DNA of 64,000 nt from Candidatus Competibacter denitrificans Run_A_D11 (GTDB lineage: Bacteria > Pseudomonadota > Gammaproteobacteria > Competibacterales > Competibacteraceae), in NCBI RefSeq assembly GCF_001051235.1, contig NZ_CBTJ020000027.1, positions 124,001-188,000 on the forward strand, given 5' to 3'. A model generated the notes under the pieces. The model saw nothing but the letters and a program-made list of their open reading frames with translations. It did no database searches and was not told the origin of the DNA. The stretch's first letter is position 1, and every line of letters starts with the position of its first letter. This document shows, piece after piece, positions 1 to 9,060 of the stretch. Made by a program: the position numbers and the translations under genes.

Positions 1-1
1 T

Positions 2-685
2 GCCCTGGCGGATCTGGCCCACACCCACGATTGCCTGCTAGTGGTCGATAATTGTTTCTGTACTCCGGCCCTGCAACTACCGTTTAGATTGGGCGCTGAT
101 CTGGTCATCCATTCGGGCACCAAATATCTGGACGGCCAGGGTCGTTGCGTCGGCGGCGCCGTTGTTGGCGACCGGCAACGGGTCGGCACCGATATCTACG
201 GCTTTCTCCGTACCGCTGGTCCTACCCTCAGCCCGTTCAACGCCTGGGTGTTCCTCAAGGGGCTGGAAACGCTGACCTTAAGGATGCGCGCCCACAGTGA
301 GGCGGCCCTGCAACTGGCACGCTGGCTGGAAACGCAACCCGCAGTAGCACGGGTTTATTACCCTGGCCTGGCATCCCACCCGCAACACGAGTTGGCTAAA
401 CGGCAACAGAGCGGTTTCGGCGGGATTGTTTCCTTCGATCTGCGTGGCGGGCGAGAGGCGGCTTGGACATTGATCGACGCCACACGCTTGCTTTCCATCA
501 CCGCCAATCTGGGCGACGCCAAGAGCACTATCACCCATCCAGCCACCACCACGCACGGCCGCTTGACGCCTCAGGAACGCGCGGTTGCCGGCATCGGCGA
601 AGGGTTGGTGCGGATTTCGGCGGGGTTGGAAGATGTGGCCGATCTGCAAGCGGATCTAGAGCGCGGCTTCCGGCTGTTGGGATAA
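2..685 (+). CDS. metZ: O-succinylhomoserine sulfhydrylase, C-terminal part (partial at left edge)
   Basis: The reading frame is open from base 2, so the gene begins outside the window; about 227 C-terminal residues are present. It is a PLP-dependent enzyme of the Cys/Met metabolism family, making homocysteine from O-succinylhomoserine and sulfide in the cytoplasm. The Schiff-base lysine lies in [15 protein letters not shown], and the KYLDGQGR form is typical of MetZ rather than MetB. The C-terminal [14 protein letters not shown] and VRISAGLED segments are classic family motifs. A cystathionine gamma-synthase or methionine gamma-lyase cannot be fully excluded without the N-terminus. The HAD gene follows after 4 bases. 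It fits with metK, ahcY and metF further right in the window. Confidence 0.9.
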   Translation, partial: ALADLAHTHDCLLVVDNCFCTPALQLPFRLGADLVIHSGTKYLDGQGRCVGGAVVGDRQRVGTDIYGFLRTAGPTLSPFNAWVFLKGLETLTLRMRAHSEAALQLARWLETQPAVARVYYPGLASHPQHELAKRQQSGFGGIVSFDLRGGREAAWTLIDATRLLSITANLGDAKSTITHPATTTHGRLTPQERAVAGIGEGLVRISAGLEDVADLQADLERGFRLLG

Positions 686-689
686 GCCG

Positions 690-1385
690 ATGATCAAGGC
701 TATCACCTTCGATTTGGACGATACGCTGTGGGACATCTGGCCGGTCGTTGAACGCGCTGAGCAGCTATTGCAGGAGTGGCTGGCGGCCCGCTATCCCCTG
801 ATCACGGAACAGTTCACCCCGCTGGAACTGCGCGGACTGTGCAGCGAAATCGCCGTAGCTTATCCCGCAATCGCCCACGACCGCACCCACTTGCGCAAGG
901 CTGCGTTGCAACTGGCGGCAAGACGCAGCGGTTACCCGGAGTTCGACGTGGAGGCCGCTTTCGCGGTGTTTTACACCGCGCGCAACGCAGTTGAATTGTT
1001 CGCCGATGTGCGACCGGTCTTAGCACGATTGGCTCAGCGCTATACGCTGGCCTCACTATCCAACGGCAATGCAGACGTGCGTTTGATCGGCCTGGATGAC
1101 GTATTTACGTTTTCACTGAACGCGGTGGATGCCGGTGCGGCAAAACCCGAACGGCAGATGTTCGAATTAGCTTGCCATCGGCTCGGCGTACCTCCGGCGC
1201 AGATTGTCCATGTTGGCGATGACCCGGAGCACGATGTACAGGGAGCCGCCAACGCCGGATTTCGCACCGTATGGCTCAATCGTACCGGCCGGGATTGGCC
1301 GGGTGGGCTGACGGCGGATGCTGAAGTGCGCGATCTGCCAGCACTGGAGACCGTGCTGGCTACCTGGGAACAATTGACCCGCTAA
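690..1385 (+). CDS. HAD-superfamily hydrolase (YjjG/phosphoglycolate-phosphatase-like)
   Basis: This 231-residue cytoplasmic phosphatase shows all four HAD motifs: DLDDT at residues 8-12 (nucleophile D8 and acid D10), SNGN in motif II, the motif III lysine in GAAKPER, and GDDPEHD for Mg2+ binding. The region between motif I and II is an alpha-helical type I cap. Substrate is not readable from sequence; small sugar phosphates or nucleotides are usual in this group. The ATG lies four bases after the metZ stop, so the two genes are probably cotranscribed, though a functional link to methionine synthesis is not implied. Confidence 0.88.
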   Translation: MIKAITFDLDDTLWDIWPVVERAEQLLQEWLAARYPLITEQFTPLELRGLCSEIAVAYPAIAHDRTHLRKAALQLAARRSGYPEFDVEAAFAVFYTARNAVELFADVRPVLARLAQRYTLASLSNGNADVRLIGLDDVFTFSLNAVDAGAAKPERQMFELACHRLGVPPAQIVHVGDDPEHDVQGAANAGFRTVWLNRTGRDWPGGLTADAEVRDLPALETVLATWEQLTR

Positions 1386-1397
1386 ACCGTTGCACAG

Positions 1398-2135
1398 TTA
1401 CCAGGGAATCGGTTGACCGTCGCGGAAAAAGCCGCCACTTGGGCCATCATCGGGTAAGGTGGCAGCCCAGACGATTCCGACAGCACCCTGTTCCACCGTC
1501 CGTTCGGCATTCGGGCCGCCTATGTCGGTGCGCACCCAACCGGGACAGACTGAATTGACCAGGATATTAGCACCTCGCGTCTCCGCCGCCAGAATGCGGG
1601 TTAGCGCGTTCAGGGCTGTCTTGGAAATCCGGTAAGCCGGCGATTTCCCTTCCATGTCGCTTAGCTGACCCATCCCGCTAGAGACGTTGACGATGCGGCC
1701 GTAGTGCTGTTGTTTCATCAGCGGCACCAACTCTTGCGCCAACAACAGCGGGCCATACAGATTGGTTTTCAGGGTGGTGGACAGTGTTTTCAGGCTGGTA
1801 TTGAAGACGCTGGCTCCTCCGACGTCCTCGCTGCCATGAATATCCAGATAGACACCGGCATTGTTGACCAGGATATCGACCCGCCCGCAGCGACTGTGGA
1901 TAAACGCGCCCAGGTCGGCGATGCTGGTTTCCGAAGCCACATCCAGCGGCTGAAATACGACATCCAGCCCCTCCGCCAGCAACTTCTCCATCGCTGCCTC
2001 ACCCCGGCTAGGATTGCGGCAGGTCGCAATGACGCGGATATCCCGCTTAGCCAATTGCCGGACGGTTTCCAACCCTAACCCGCGATTCGATCCGGTAATA
2101 ACGGCGACAGGTTTGATGCTCTTACCGTTTAACAT
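1398..2135 (-). CDS. SDR-family NAD(P)-dependent oxidoreductase
   Basis: A 245-residue classical short-chain dehydrogenase/reductase. It shows the nucleotide-binding TGSNRGLG near residue 15, the structural NNAG around residue 91, and the catalytic Ser (VNVSSGMG) and Tyr/Lys (YRISK) of the active site. VCPGWVRTD after the active site is typical of carbonyl-reductase-like members. The arginine in the first turn favours NADPH. The substrate is unknown. It runs convergently with the HAD gene, from which it is separated by 12 bases. The 216 bases upstream of it hold no gene and are AT-rich, so its promoter is probably there. Confidence 0.9.
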   Translation of the reverse strand: MLNGKSIKPVAVITGSNRGLGLETVRQLAKRDIRVIATCRNPSRGEAAMEKLLAEGLDVVFQPLDVASETSIADLGAFIHSRCGRVDILVNNAGVYLDIHGSEDVGGASVFNTSLKTLSTTLKTNLYGPLLLAQELVPLMKQQHYGRIVNVSSGMGQLSDMEGKSPAYRISKTALNALTRILAAETRGANILVNSVCPGWVRTDIGGPNAERTVEQGAVGIVWAATLPDDGPSGGFFRDGQPIPW

Positions 2136-2351
2136 TGTTTTACCCCCGGCTCTTACCCTGTTATTGGGTTGGCTTCAGCGGTTACTCTTGCGTATCGTAG
2201 CTGCTAATTTGATACAAACTATTGCAAATAATAATAGAGTATCCGATTGACCACAAAACATAAAGAGGCTTACTGTAAGATTCGGTGGAGTTTTAGTGAA
2301 GGACTCGATTGCAGCGAGGCGCACATGAAAGCGCTGCTACCCACTGAGCGC

Positions 2352-3533
2352 TTAATACAACAGACACTCCCGGCGAATTTCCGCGAATGCCGCCCGCTCT
2401 TGCCGCCATTTAGCGGCCAAATCGGCCAAATCGGCACGCCCCCCGTCTAAGGCTAAGCGCAACCCGTCATCTCCGGCTAATAAATCGATAGCCGGGATAT
2501 CGGCAACGAATTCATAGGGTTTCACCCGCCAAATCAATGCCTCCGGCGCAACCCGCTTGACGCTTTGCAGAAAAGCGACGCCGACCGCATAGGAATCGAA
2601 GGAGTCGCGGTCGGTGAGATGAATCTGCACCCCGCCGCAGGTAGTATCGGCATGTTTTTGAAACTTCGGGCGAAAATACAGCGGGCGGAACCGACAACCG
2701 GGCAATTCGTGCCGAGCCAATTCAACCGCTAACTCTTCAGGATCAATGCCCGGCGCACCAGCGACCTCAAAGGGCCGACAGGTTCCACGTCCCTCGGAGA
2801 GCTGGGTAGCTTCTACCAGACACATGCCAGGGTAGACCAGTGCGGTATCAACGGTTGGCATGTTGGGCGAGGGATAAATCCAGGGTAAGCCGGTCTCTGC
2901 AAAATACATGTCCCGCCGCCAACCGCGCATCGGCAAGATCTCCAATTCACACCGTACCCCTTGCTGCTGGTAGACGTAGCGAGCGATCTCACCCGGTGTC
3001 AAGCCGTGCCGATTCGGCACCGGATACAAGCCGACGAAAGATTCAAAACCGGGTTTAATGAGATTGCCTTCCATGGTCACGCCATTGATGGGGTTAGGAC
3101 GGTCGCAGACCATGACCCGTACACCAGCCTGACCCGCTGCCTCCATGCACAAAGCCATCGTCCAGACAAAGGTGTAATAGCGCGCACCGACATCCTGTAA
3201 ATCGATTACCAGCGCATCAAGGCCCGCAAGCTGTTCCGGGCGCGGTTTTAAGCTCTCAGCAGTCGCGCCGTATAAGCTGTGAACTGGGACTTTTAGCCGG
3301 GGATCAAGGGTTAAATCGGCAACATCTTCCATGTCCTGCGCTTCGCCTCGCGCACCGTGTTCCGGGCCGAAAATCGCGGCGATAGACGCGCCAGCCGCTT
3401 GCAGCAGATCAAGGGCGTGACGTAGCTCGGCATCGACGCTAGCGGGATGACACACCACCCCGATCCGCGCGCCGCGTATTTTTTCAGGAAAATCATGGAT
3501 CAGGGTTTGAAGGCCAGTTTGCACGCGGGACAT
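2352..3533 (-). CDS. DUF1343 family protein, NamZ-like exo-beta-N-acetylmuramidase
   Basis: Some 393 residues covering a full DUF1343 domain: the early IGVVCHPASVD strand, DLQDVGARYYTF, VCDRPNPING, and the late YPSPNMPT and EGRGTCRPFE segments are all conserved in the family. The Bacillus NamZ member of this family removes terminal MurNAc from peptidoglycan fragments, so a role in cell-wall recycling is likely by homology. An in-frame ATG at 3581 would add 16 residues; I chose 3533 (MSRVQTGL) because the family domain begins right after it. No obvious signal peptide is present, which is unusual if the substrate is periplasmic; the longer start does not create a clear one either. Confidence 0.85.
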   Translation of the reverse strand: MSRVQTGLQTLIHDFPEKIRGARIGVVCHPASVDAELRHALDLLQAAGASIAAIFGPEHGARGEAQDMEDVADLTLDPRLKVPVHSLYGATAESLKPRPEQLAGLDALVIDLQDVGARYYTFVWTMALCMEAAGQAGVRVMVCDRPNPINGVTMEGNLIKPGFESFVGLYPVPNRHGLTPGEIARYVYQQQGVRCELEILPMRGWRRDMYFAETGLPWIYPSPNMPTVDTALVYPGMCLVEATQLSEGRGTCRPFEVAGAPGIDPEELAVELARHELPGCRFRPLYFRPKFQKHADTTCGGVQIHLTDRDSFDSYAVGVAFLQSVKRVAPEALIWRVKPYEFVADIPAIDLLAGDDGLRLALDGGRADLADLAAKWRQERAAFAEIRRECLLY

Positions 3534-3747
3534 AAAGAGACCGAGTTTTGTTGTGGTTGCTGGAAACGATAGGCGAACCATAACAACAGACCCGCCTTGC
3601 GTCCATGTCTAACGACCGCCCCCACCGTGACCAATGCCTGGTAAAAACCGTTCGAAGCGTATTGGTTCCGGTCAAAGTTCCCAACAAAGAAAGAGCGCCA
3701 GTTGCCCGCCACCCTCAACTACCCCCACAATCCCGCCCAAGCAACCC

Positions 3748-3867
3748 ATGGATGCTCGCCATACTATGCTCATTTCCGATTCCGACCCGCGCGCATTTTT
3801 TGCCGCCGAACGCACCCTCCTGGCTTGGCTGCGAACCGGCCTCACCATCATCGCTATCGGCTTATGA
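3748..3867 (+). pseudogene. DUF202 (YidH-like) membrane protein remnant
   Basis: The 39-residue frame contains DPRAFFAAERTLLAWLRTGL followed by TIIAIGL, the diagnostic first helix of DUF202 inner-membrane proteins, then stops at TGA. Normal members are over 100 residues with three helices. I translated the following bases in the other frames and found no continuation of the family, so the rest looks deleted rather than frameshifted. A short functional peptide is possible but unlikely. The small membrane-anchored gene at 3953 lies just downstream. Confidence 0.5.
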
Positions 3868-3952
3868 GCATTGCAGATTTTTCCCTTACGACTTGCCCGG
3901 CGCTTATCCCTTTTGACATGCTCCGTTTCCGTACCGACTGGAGCAGTTTGCG

Positions 3953-4264
3953 ATGCTGACTCGACCGTTTCCGCGCCTACGTAAAGCCTCGGTCGCACTG
4001 AGCCTGTTCGCCGTGCTACTGGTGCTGTTTGTGCTGACGCTGGCCGATTCGGCATGGCGTGTCGGCCAAATTGATCATGCCACCGACCGGGTGCTGGTAC
4101 GAGAACTGGGCTTGACAGATTTAAGCTTGTTCACCGAGGCGCGTTACACCCGCCACCCCAGCCAAACCGACCGCCACACCGCTTTCCAAGATCATCCAGC
4201 GGCACTGGAGCATTTTCCGAGCGGTTCGTTCATGACACCGCCACACCTGCAACCCACACCGTGA
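3953..4264 (+). CDS. Small membrane-anchored protein of unknown function
   Basis: A 103-residue protein with a basic N-terminus (RPFPRLRKAS), one hydrophobic segment at about residues 13-32, and a soluble tail. The tail has a distinctive composition (ELGLTDLSLFTEARYTRH, DHPAALEHFPSGS) rich in His, Pro and aromatic residues, which I believe recurs in small conserved proteins of gammaproteobacteria, though I cannot verify this here. The topology predicts a periplasmic tail. Strand and codon use are like the neighbours. No function can be assigned. Confidence 0.6.
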   Translation: MLTRPFPRLRKASVALSLFAVLLVLFVLTLADSAWRVGQIDHATDRVLVRELGLTDLSLFTEARYTRHPSQTDRHTAFQDHPAALEHFPSGSFMTPPHLQPTP

Positions 4265-4311
4265 CCGGTCAGAAAAATCTATCGTGGATCGACTGCTCAA
4301 AGCACCTATAG

Positions 4312-4328
4312 AAAAGGGAGGTTCCCTT
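4312..4328 (-). terminator. Weak stem-loop after the GGDEF/EAL gene
   Basis: On the minus strand AAGGGA-ACC-TCCCTT forms a six-base-pair stem with a three-base loop, followed by four T residues. It sits 20 bases beyond the stop of the GGDEF/EAL gene. The stem is short and the T-run poor, so it may be only a weak intrinsic terminator. Confidence 0.35.
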
Positions 4329-4348
4329 ACCTTGACCTACCCTCAGCC

Positions 4349-6586
4349 TTACGTCAGCCAGCCGATAAATTCGCTAGCAGGTACTGGCCGACCAAACAAA
4401 TAGCCTTGGGCCAAGTCACAACCCTGCTCGAACAAAATCGAGCGCTGCTCCTCAGTCTCCACGCCTTCCGCCACCACCACCAAATCCATGTAGTGCCCAA
4501 GCGTGACAATGGTGGCAGCCAGAGTACGATCATCGGAATCGGCCACTAAATCGCGCACGAAGCTTTGATCGATTTTAAGCGCGGTCAACGGCAAGCGCTT
4601 TAGGTAGCTCAGGCTGGAATAGCCGGTTCCGAAATCATCCAAGGCCAAGCCGACCCCCAGTTGCTCCAACGCCCGCAACGTTTCCGTGGTTTGTGAGCTA
4701 ACTTCCAGTAAGGTGGATTCGGTAATTTCCAGTTCCAACAATCGCGGTGCTAACCCATACGCTTGAAGTAAGCTACCGACGCGCTCCACCAGCTTGGGCA
4801 AGCGGAAATGGCGGGCGGCTAGGTTGACCGAAACGGTTGGCACCACCCAGCCCCGCGCTTGCCAATCAGCGATCTGGCGGCATACCTCTTCCAACATCCA
4901 ATCACCCAATTCGACGATGAGATCGCTGGTTTCGGCGACCGGAATAAACTGACCCGGAGGAACCAGGCCACGTTCGGGATGCTGCCAGCGCACCAGGGCT
5001 TCGGCCCCGATCACAGTCCGGTCGCTCAACCGCACTTTGGGTTGGTAGTAGGCGCGCAACTGGCCGGCGCCAATCGCCTGGCGCAAATCACGCTCCACCA
5101 TCAACCGCTCCAACGTAGCCGCATTCATCTCACGGTCGTAACTCAAGCAGGCGTTGCGTCCCTGCTGTTTGACCCGATAGAGGGCGGTATCGGCATTCTT
5201 CAACAGATCGTTGAAATCGGCACCATCACGCGGATACAGCGCAATACCGATTGAGACGCTCACGTTCAAAACATGGCCGGTAACCTTATAGGGTTCACGG
5301 AACGCTGCCAACACTTTATCGGCCACCTGCAATGCGCCCTGCTGGGCGGTATCCGGCAACAACAGTACAAACTCGTCCCCACCTATCCGGCAGACCATAT
5401 CGGCCGCTCGGACCAAGGCCCGCAAACGCACCGCCACCTCGGCCAACAAGGCATCGCCTTCGCTATGGCCAAGCGCATCATTGACTTCCTTAAAATGGTC
5501 AACATCAAGAAACAGTACCGCCAACTCCTGGCCGTGGCGCATGGCCAGTGCGAGCGCCCATTCTGCGCGCTGCGCCAGCAAAGCCCGGTTCGGCAATCCG
5601 GTCAACACGTCGTAATACGCCAAGTGCTCAATACGCTGCCTGGCAACTTTGATCTCAGTGATATCTTGTGCGATCCCGAACATGATCGCGTCATTCACCG
5701 GGACCAGGCTTAAGAGCGCTGTACGGCTACCGCCCGCCGGCCGACGGTATCTGACTTCACCCAACGGGAGACGCTCGGGCATTTCCTCGTTACCGAGTAA
5801 ACGCTGCGATGGCTCCGTCGTCACCACATCGGCAACCGTCAACTGCACGAGATCAGCAGCCGTTCGGCCAGTTAACTCCTCCGCTGCGCGATTGGCAGCC
5901 AAATAGCGACCGCTCTGCCTATCAATTACGAAAATAGCGTCGTGGGAACGCTCGAATAGCAAGCGATACCGCTCCTCACTGGCTCTTAGCTCTCTCTCGC
6001 TCTGTTGGCTCTCCGTCACATCCTGCATGACGAAGAGAACACAAGACTCATCATTGAGCGTGATCGGGCGCACCGACATCTGGCCAATACGCACGGTGCC
6101 ATCCTTGCGGCGAAAGTTGAAGAGCTGGTAGAGAACTTGTCCGTACAAGTGCAGATCGGCCACCATCCGCTCCCGATCAGCAGGCTCAGCCCACAACCCC
6201 AGTTCCAGCGTGGAATGGCCGATGGCCTCCATCCGCGAATAACCGGTCACGGCTTCAAAACCGGGGTTGACTTCCAGCAGCACTGCATCGGTCATGCGGG
6301 AAATCACCACCACGTTTGGCGTCGTTTGGAAAATCTTGGTGAATTTCTCCTCGGATTGCCGCAGCTGCCGCTCAGCCTGCTTACGCTCGGTAATGTCAAT
6401 GACGACCCAACACAAAAAACTAAGGCCACCACCCTTTACAGGGCCGTTATAAACCTGGACATTACGAACCTCCCCGGAAGCCAAACGATGCTTGAATTCG
6501 CGCTCAGGCAGATCAGCAGACAGCGCCAATTGCATCCAATGGCGAATTTCCTGCTCACCGAGGGTATCAATGTCCCAAACTCGCAA
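4349..6586 (-). CDS. PAS-PAS-PAS-GGDEF-EAL protein, N-terminally truncated by a MITE
   Basis: The intact part codes for 745 residues: the end of a first PAS domain with its PAC motif (WVVIDITERKQAERQL), two further PAS domains, a GGDEF domain with the intact RIGGDEF signature and an EAL domain with EALVRW and DDFGTGYSSL. It would make and/or break cyclic di-GMP in the cytoplasm; both catalytic signatures look intact. The 5' end is separated from its original start by the 119-bp insertion at 6615-6733. The first usable codon after the insertion is TTG at 6586, which was an internal leucine before. Whether the truncated form is translated is unknown; the second to fifth domains would be unaffected. 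Confidence 0.85.
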   Translation of the reverse strand: MRVWDIDTLGEQEIRHWMQLALSADLPEREFKHRLASGEVRNVQVYNGPVKGGGLSFLCWVVIDITERKQAERQLRQSEEKFTKIFQTTPNVVVISRMTDAVLLEVNPGFEAVTGYSRMEAIGHSTLELGLWAEPADRERMVADLHLYGQVLYQLFNFRRKDGTVRIGQMSVRPITLNDESCVLFVMQDVTESQQSERELRASEERYRLLFERSHDAIFVIDRQSGRYLAANRAAEELTGRTAADLVQLTVADVVTTEPSQRLLGNEEMPERLPLGEVRYRRPAGGSRTALLSLVPVNDAIMFGIAQDITEIKVARQRIEHLAYYDVLTGLPNRALLAQRAEWALALAMRHGQELAVLFLDVDHFKEVNDALGHSEGDALLAEVAVRLRALVRAADMVCRIGGDEFVLLLPDTAQQGALQVADKVLAAFREPYKVTGHVLNVSVSIGIALYPRDGADFNDLLKNADTALYRVKQQGRNACLSYDREMNAATLERLMVERDLRQAIGAGQLRAYYQPKVRLSDRTVIGAEALVRWQHPERGLVPPGQFIPVAETSDLIVELGDWMLEEVCRQIADWQARGWVVPTVSVNLAARHFRLPKLVERVGSLLQAYGLAPRLLELEITESTLLEVSSQTTETLRALEQLGVGLALDDFGTGYSSLSYLKRLPLTALKIDQSFVRDLVADSDDRTLAATIVTLGHYMDLVVVAEGVETEEQRSILFEQGCDLAQGYLFGRPVPASEFIGWLT

Positions 6587-6610
6587 GCCGGTCAGTTTTT
6601 CACGGCTATA

Positions 6611-6737
6611 TTGGTTAGGAGTTACGCAGTTGGATCTCTAACACTCTGATTTTAAAAGAAATCGACTTGTGCGGTAGACAACCGAAATTTTCCATTAATC
6701 AATCACTTAGAATTTCAACTGCGTAACTCCTAATTGG
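6611..6737. mobile_element. 119-bp MITE-like element with 18-bp perfect inverted repeats and TTGG duplication
   Basis: The element occupies 6615-6733. Its ends are TTAGGAGTTACGCAGTTG and the exact inverse complement, and the similarity continues inward imperfectly to about 27 bases. It is AT-rich and codes for nothing. TTGG occurs directly on both sides (6611-6614 and 6734-6737) as a four-base target duplication. Removing the element plus one TTGG copy joins the two fragments of the PAS gene in frame, giving CEFYQYSREKLTGLRVWD, a normal PAS sequence. This shows a recent insertion. The parent transposase is not in the window; the family is not assigned. Confidence 0.9.
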
Positions 6738-6880
6738 TAAAACTCGCAGGCAGCGGGATTGGCTTGGACGATACAGCCGGATTCCGGATCGATCAGCAAT
6801 TTGATCGCCCTGTGGCTTTCGAACATAGCCCAATCAAGCGCGGAAAAAGGTAAGCTTAGGCTTTTCAGATCGTGCCGCAT
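6707..6880 (-). pseudogene. Disconnected N-terminal fragment of the PAS-GGDEF-EAL gene
   Basis: The frame encodes the start of the first PAS domain (AIKLLIDPESGCIVQANPAA, then CEFYQ) and then runs into the MITE, where it reads nine foreign residues (LGVTQLKF region) to a stop at 6707. It is the original 5' end of the gene at 4349-6586. ATG codons at 6880 and 6826 are possible starts; neither has a convincing Shine-Dalgarno sequence, and the open frame continues upstream to 6961. On its own the fragment is too short for a PAS fold. Confidence 0.75.
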
Positions 6881-7187
6881 CAATGGACAATCCGTTAATA
6901 TTTGAGAAAATTTTTCTAAAAATTTAAAAACCAGGAAAGCAAAATACCGCTTATGGTGCAAGCATTCTCACTAGACCCACAACCGAATGAGCGCCCTCTT
7001 GGAAAGCGCCAAAAGCCTGATGGTTCACTCGTGTTCTTTAAAGATTATTTTTTAATTTACCGTGATAAGAACCAAACTGAGCGAGGCTTTCATTTCACTG
7101 GCTCAATCTAACATCAATTATAGTCTTGGTTTAAATACTCAGCTAACCAAGGAAACACTTTGCCAACGCACCGGCGAACTCTGTGTC

Positions 7188-8324
7188 ATGCGTGCTTACT
7201 TCGAACGTCAGCAATACTTGATTGACTACGCGCTCGCAGCGCTACTGCGGCGTAAGGCTCGTAATCTGGGCCTGCTGCTGGTTTATACCCTGTTGGTGTT
7301 CCTGTTCGCGTCGGTGCTGCTGCTGAGCCAAGGCTTACGGCGGGAAGCAGCAATTCTCTTGCAAGATGCGCCAGAAATGATCGTGCAACGGTTGGTGGCC
7401 GGCCGACACGATGTGCTGCCGGCGGTGGAACTCGAAACGCTGCGGCGGATTCGCGGGGTGGGTGAGGTGCGAGGCCGCTTGTGGGGTTACTACTACGATC
7501 CGGTGACTAAGGCCAACTATACGGTGATGGCAGCACCGGAGCGGAACCTGTCCAACGACCGTATGCTGATTGGCATAGCCCTGTCCCGCGTCCGTCAGGT
7601 TGGCGTCGGCGATGTGCTGAGTTTGCGCGCGGCCGATGGCACACCAGCGCTGTTCAGAATAGCTGGCGTGCTGGAATCCACATCGGAACTCTTGAGCGCG
7701 GACCTGGTGCTGGTATCGGCAGCAGCTTTCCGCACTTTGTTTCAAATGCCGCCGGACCAGTACACCGATGCAACGCTCACTGTACGCAATCCCCGTGAAG
7801 CCAGTCTGATCGCACAAAAAATCAGCCTTGCTCTGCCTGCCAGTCGCCCGCTCTTGCGCACCGAAATCCTAAGAACTTACCACGCCGTCTTCGACTGGCG
7901 GGAAGGCATCACGTTTCTTTGCCTGGCGCCCTTGCTGCTGGCGTTTCTCGTTTTGGCTTGGGACAAAGCGGCGGGCCTTAGTCCTGAAGAAAAACGCGAA
8001 ATAGGCATTCTCAAAGCCATCGGCTGGGAAACCGGCGACATTTTGCGCATGAAGCTATGGGAAAGCGCTCTGCTGTCACTGACCGCCTTTTTAATTGGTT
8101 ATCTGCTGGCCTGGTGGCAAGTCTTCTATGCGGGCGGTCGCCTATTCACGCCTGTACTGAAAGGCTGGTCGGTCCTTTATCCTGATTTCCGTTTAACCCC
8201 AGCGGTCGGCTTAGCGCAAATTTTGGTGCTGTTGGCAGTGACCACGCTGCCTTATATGGTCGCTACGCTGATTCCTGGTTGGCGAGCCGCCATCACCGAT
8301 CCCGATGCGGCCATGCGCGGATGA
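7188..8324 (+). CDS. ABC transporter permease (MacB/FtsX-like)
   Basis: A 378-residue inner-membrane protein with the FtsX/MacB layout: one helix near residues 26-47, a large periplasmic domain, and three C-terminal helices. The cytoplasmic loop EKREIGILKAIGWETGDIL is the coupling segment that contacts the ATPase in this family. I chose ATG 7188 (MRAYFERQQYL) because the positively charged stretch before the first helix starts there; an upstream ATG at 7062 would add 42 unconserved residues. The stop overlaps the ATPase start as ATGA, indicating translational coupling. Substrate unknown; no periplasmic adaptor gene is next to it. Confidence 0.88.
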   Translation: MRAYFERQQYLIDYALAALLRRKARNLGLLLVYTLLVFLFASVLLLSQGLRREAAILLQDAPEMIVQRLVAGRHDVLPAVELETLRRIRGVGEVRGRLWGYYYDPVTKANYTVMAAPERNLSNDRMLIGIALSRVRQVGVGDVLSLRAADGTPALFRIAGVLESTSELLSADLVLVSAAAFRTLFQMPPDQYTDATLTVRNPREASLIAQKISLALPASRPLLRTEILRTYHAVFDWREGITFLCLAPLLLAFLVLAWDKAAGLSPEEKREIGILKAIGWETGDILRMKLWESALLSLTAFLIGYLLAWWQVFYAGGRLFTPVLKGWSVLYPDFRLTPAVGLAQILVLLAVTTLPYMVATLIPGWRAAITDPDAAMRG

Positions 8325-9010
8325 TCGAACTACACACGGTCAGCAAGATCTTCAATCAAGGACTGCCGAACGAATGCCGCGCACTGCGCGAAGTCAGTGT
8401 GCGGCTGGAACGGGGCGGCATCACCGTTTTCAAAGGCCCTAGCGGTTCGGGTAAAACCACCTTGCTGGCCCTGGTAGGCTGTTTGGCACGTCCGACCAGT
8501 GGGCGGATTACCCTCAATGGCCGATTGTTATCCAACTTGCCGGAACGATTCCTGACCGATATCCGGCGCCACACGTTCGGTTTCGTCTTCCAGCAATTCA
8601 ACCTGATTCGCGGTTTGACGGTCCTGGACAACGTGATGCTGCCTGCCTATCCGCTGGGGCGGTCTCATCCCGAACTAAAGAGCGCCGCCTGTGAGCTGCT
8701 GGAGCGCTTCGGCTTAGGCGGCAAAGCGCTTAACAGAGTGGAATGGCTATCCGGCGGCGAGGCGCAACGGGTCGCACTCGCGCGCGCGCTGATCAATGAT
8801 CCGGCGGTAGTGATTGCCGATGAACCCACCGCCAATCTTGACAGCGCCCTCTCGCGTGAGGTTTTGGCATTGCTTGGCGATTTGGCTACGCAAGGACGGA
8901 CGGTACTGATCAGCAGCCATGATCCGCTGATCATTGAAGCAACGCTCGTCAATCGGGTCATCGAATTGCATGATGGCCAAATTCTGGGCGCTGCGCTTGC
9001 AGTTGCATGA
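8321..9010 (+). CDS. ABC transporter ATP-binding protein (LolD/MacB-type)
   Basis: A 229-residue ATPase subunit with Walker A GPSGSGKT, Q-loop in VFQQFN, signature LSGGEAQRVALARAL, Walker B VVIADEPT, D-loop NLDS and switch histidine in ISSHD. These place it in the LolD/MacB/FtsE group that powers FtsX-like permeases, matching its partner at 7188. ATG 8321 overlaps the permease stop by one base each way, and the longer frame upstream is just permease sequence read in another frame. A polysaccharide deacetylase starts 50 bases downstream, so the transporter may act on cell-envelope material, but that is inference. Confidence 0.92.
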   Translation: MIELHTVSKIFNQGLPNECRALREVSVRLERGGITVFKGPSGSGKTTLLALVGCLARPTSGRITLNGRLLSNLPERFLTDIRRHTFGFVFQQFNLIRGLTVLDNVMLPAYPLGRSHPELKSAACELLERFGLGGKALNRVEWLSGGEAQRVALARALINDPAVVIADEPTANLDSALSREVLALLGDLATQGRTVLISSHDPLIIEATLVNRVIELHDGQILGAALAVA

Positions 9011-9060
9011 CTGTAGAAACCTATCAAACCCTTTCAACTACATGAATAATAAAATAATTT

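Noticed and set aside
278..649. Minus-strand open frame over metZ
   Set aside because: It lies opposite a well-supported conserved enzyme and has no recognisable domain.
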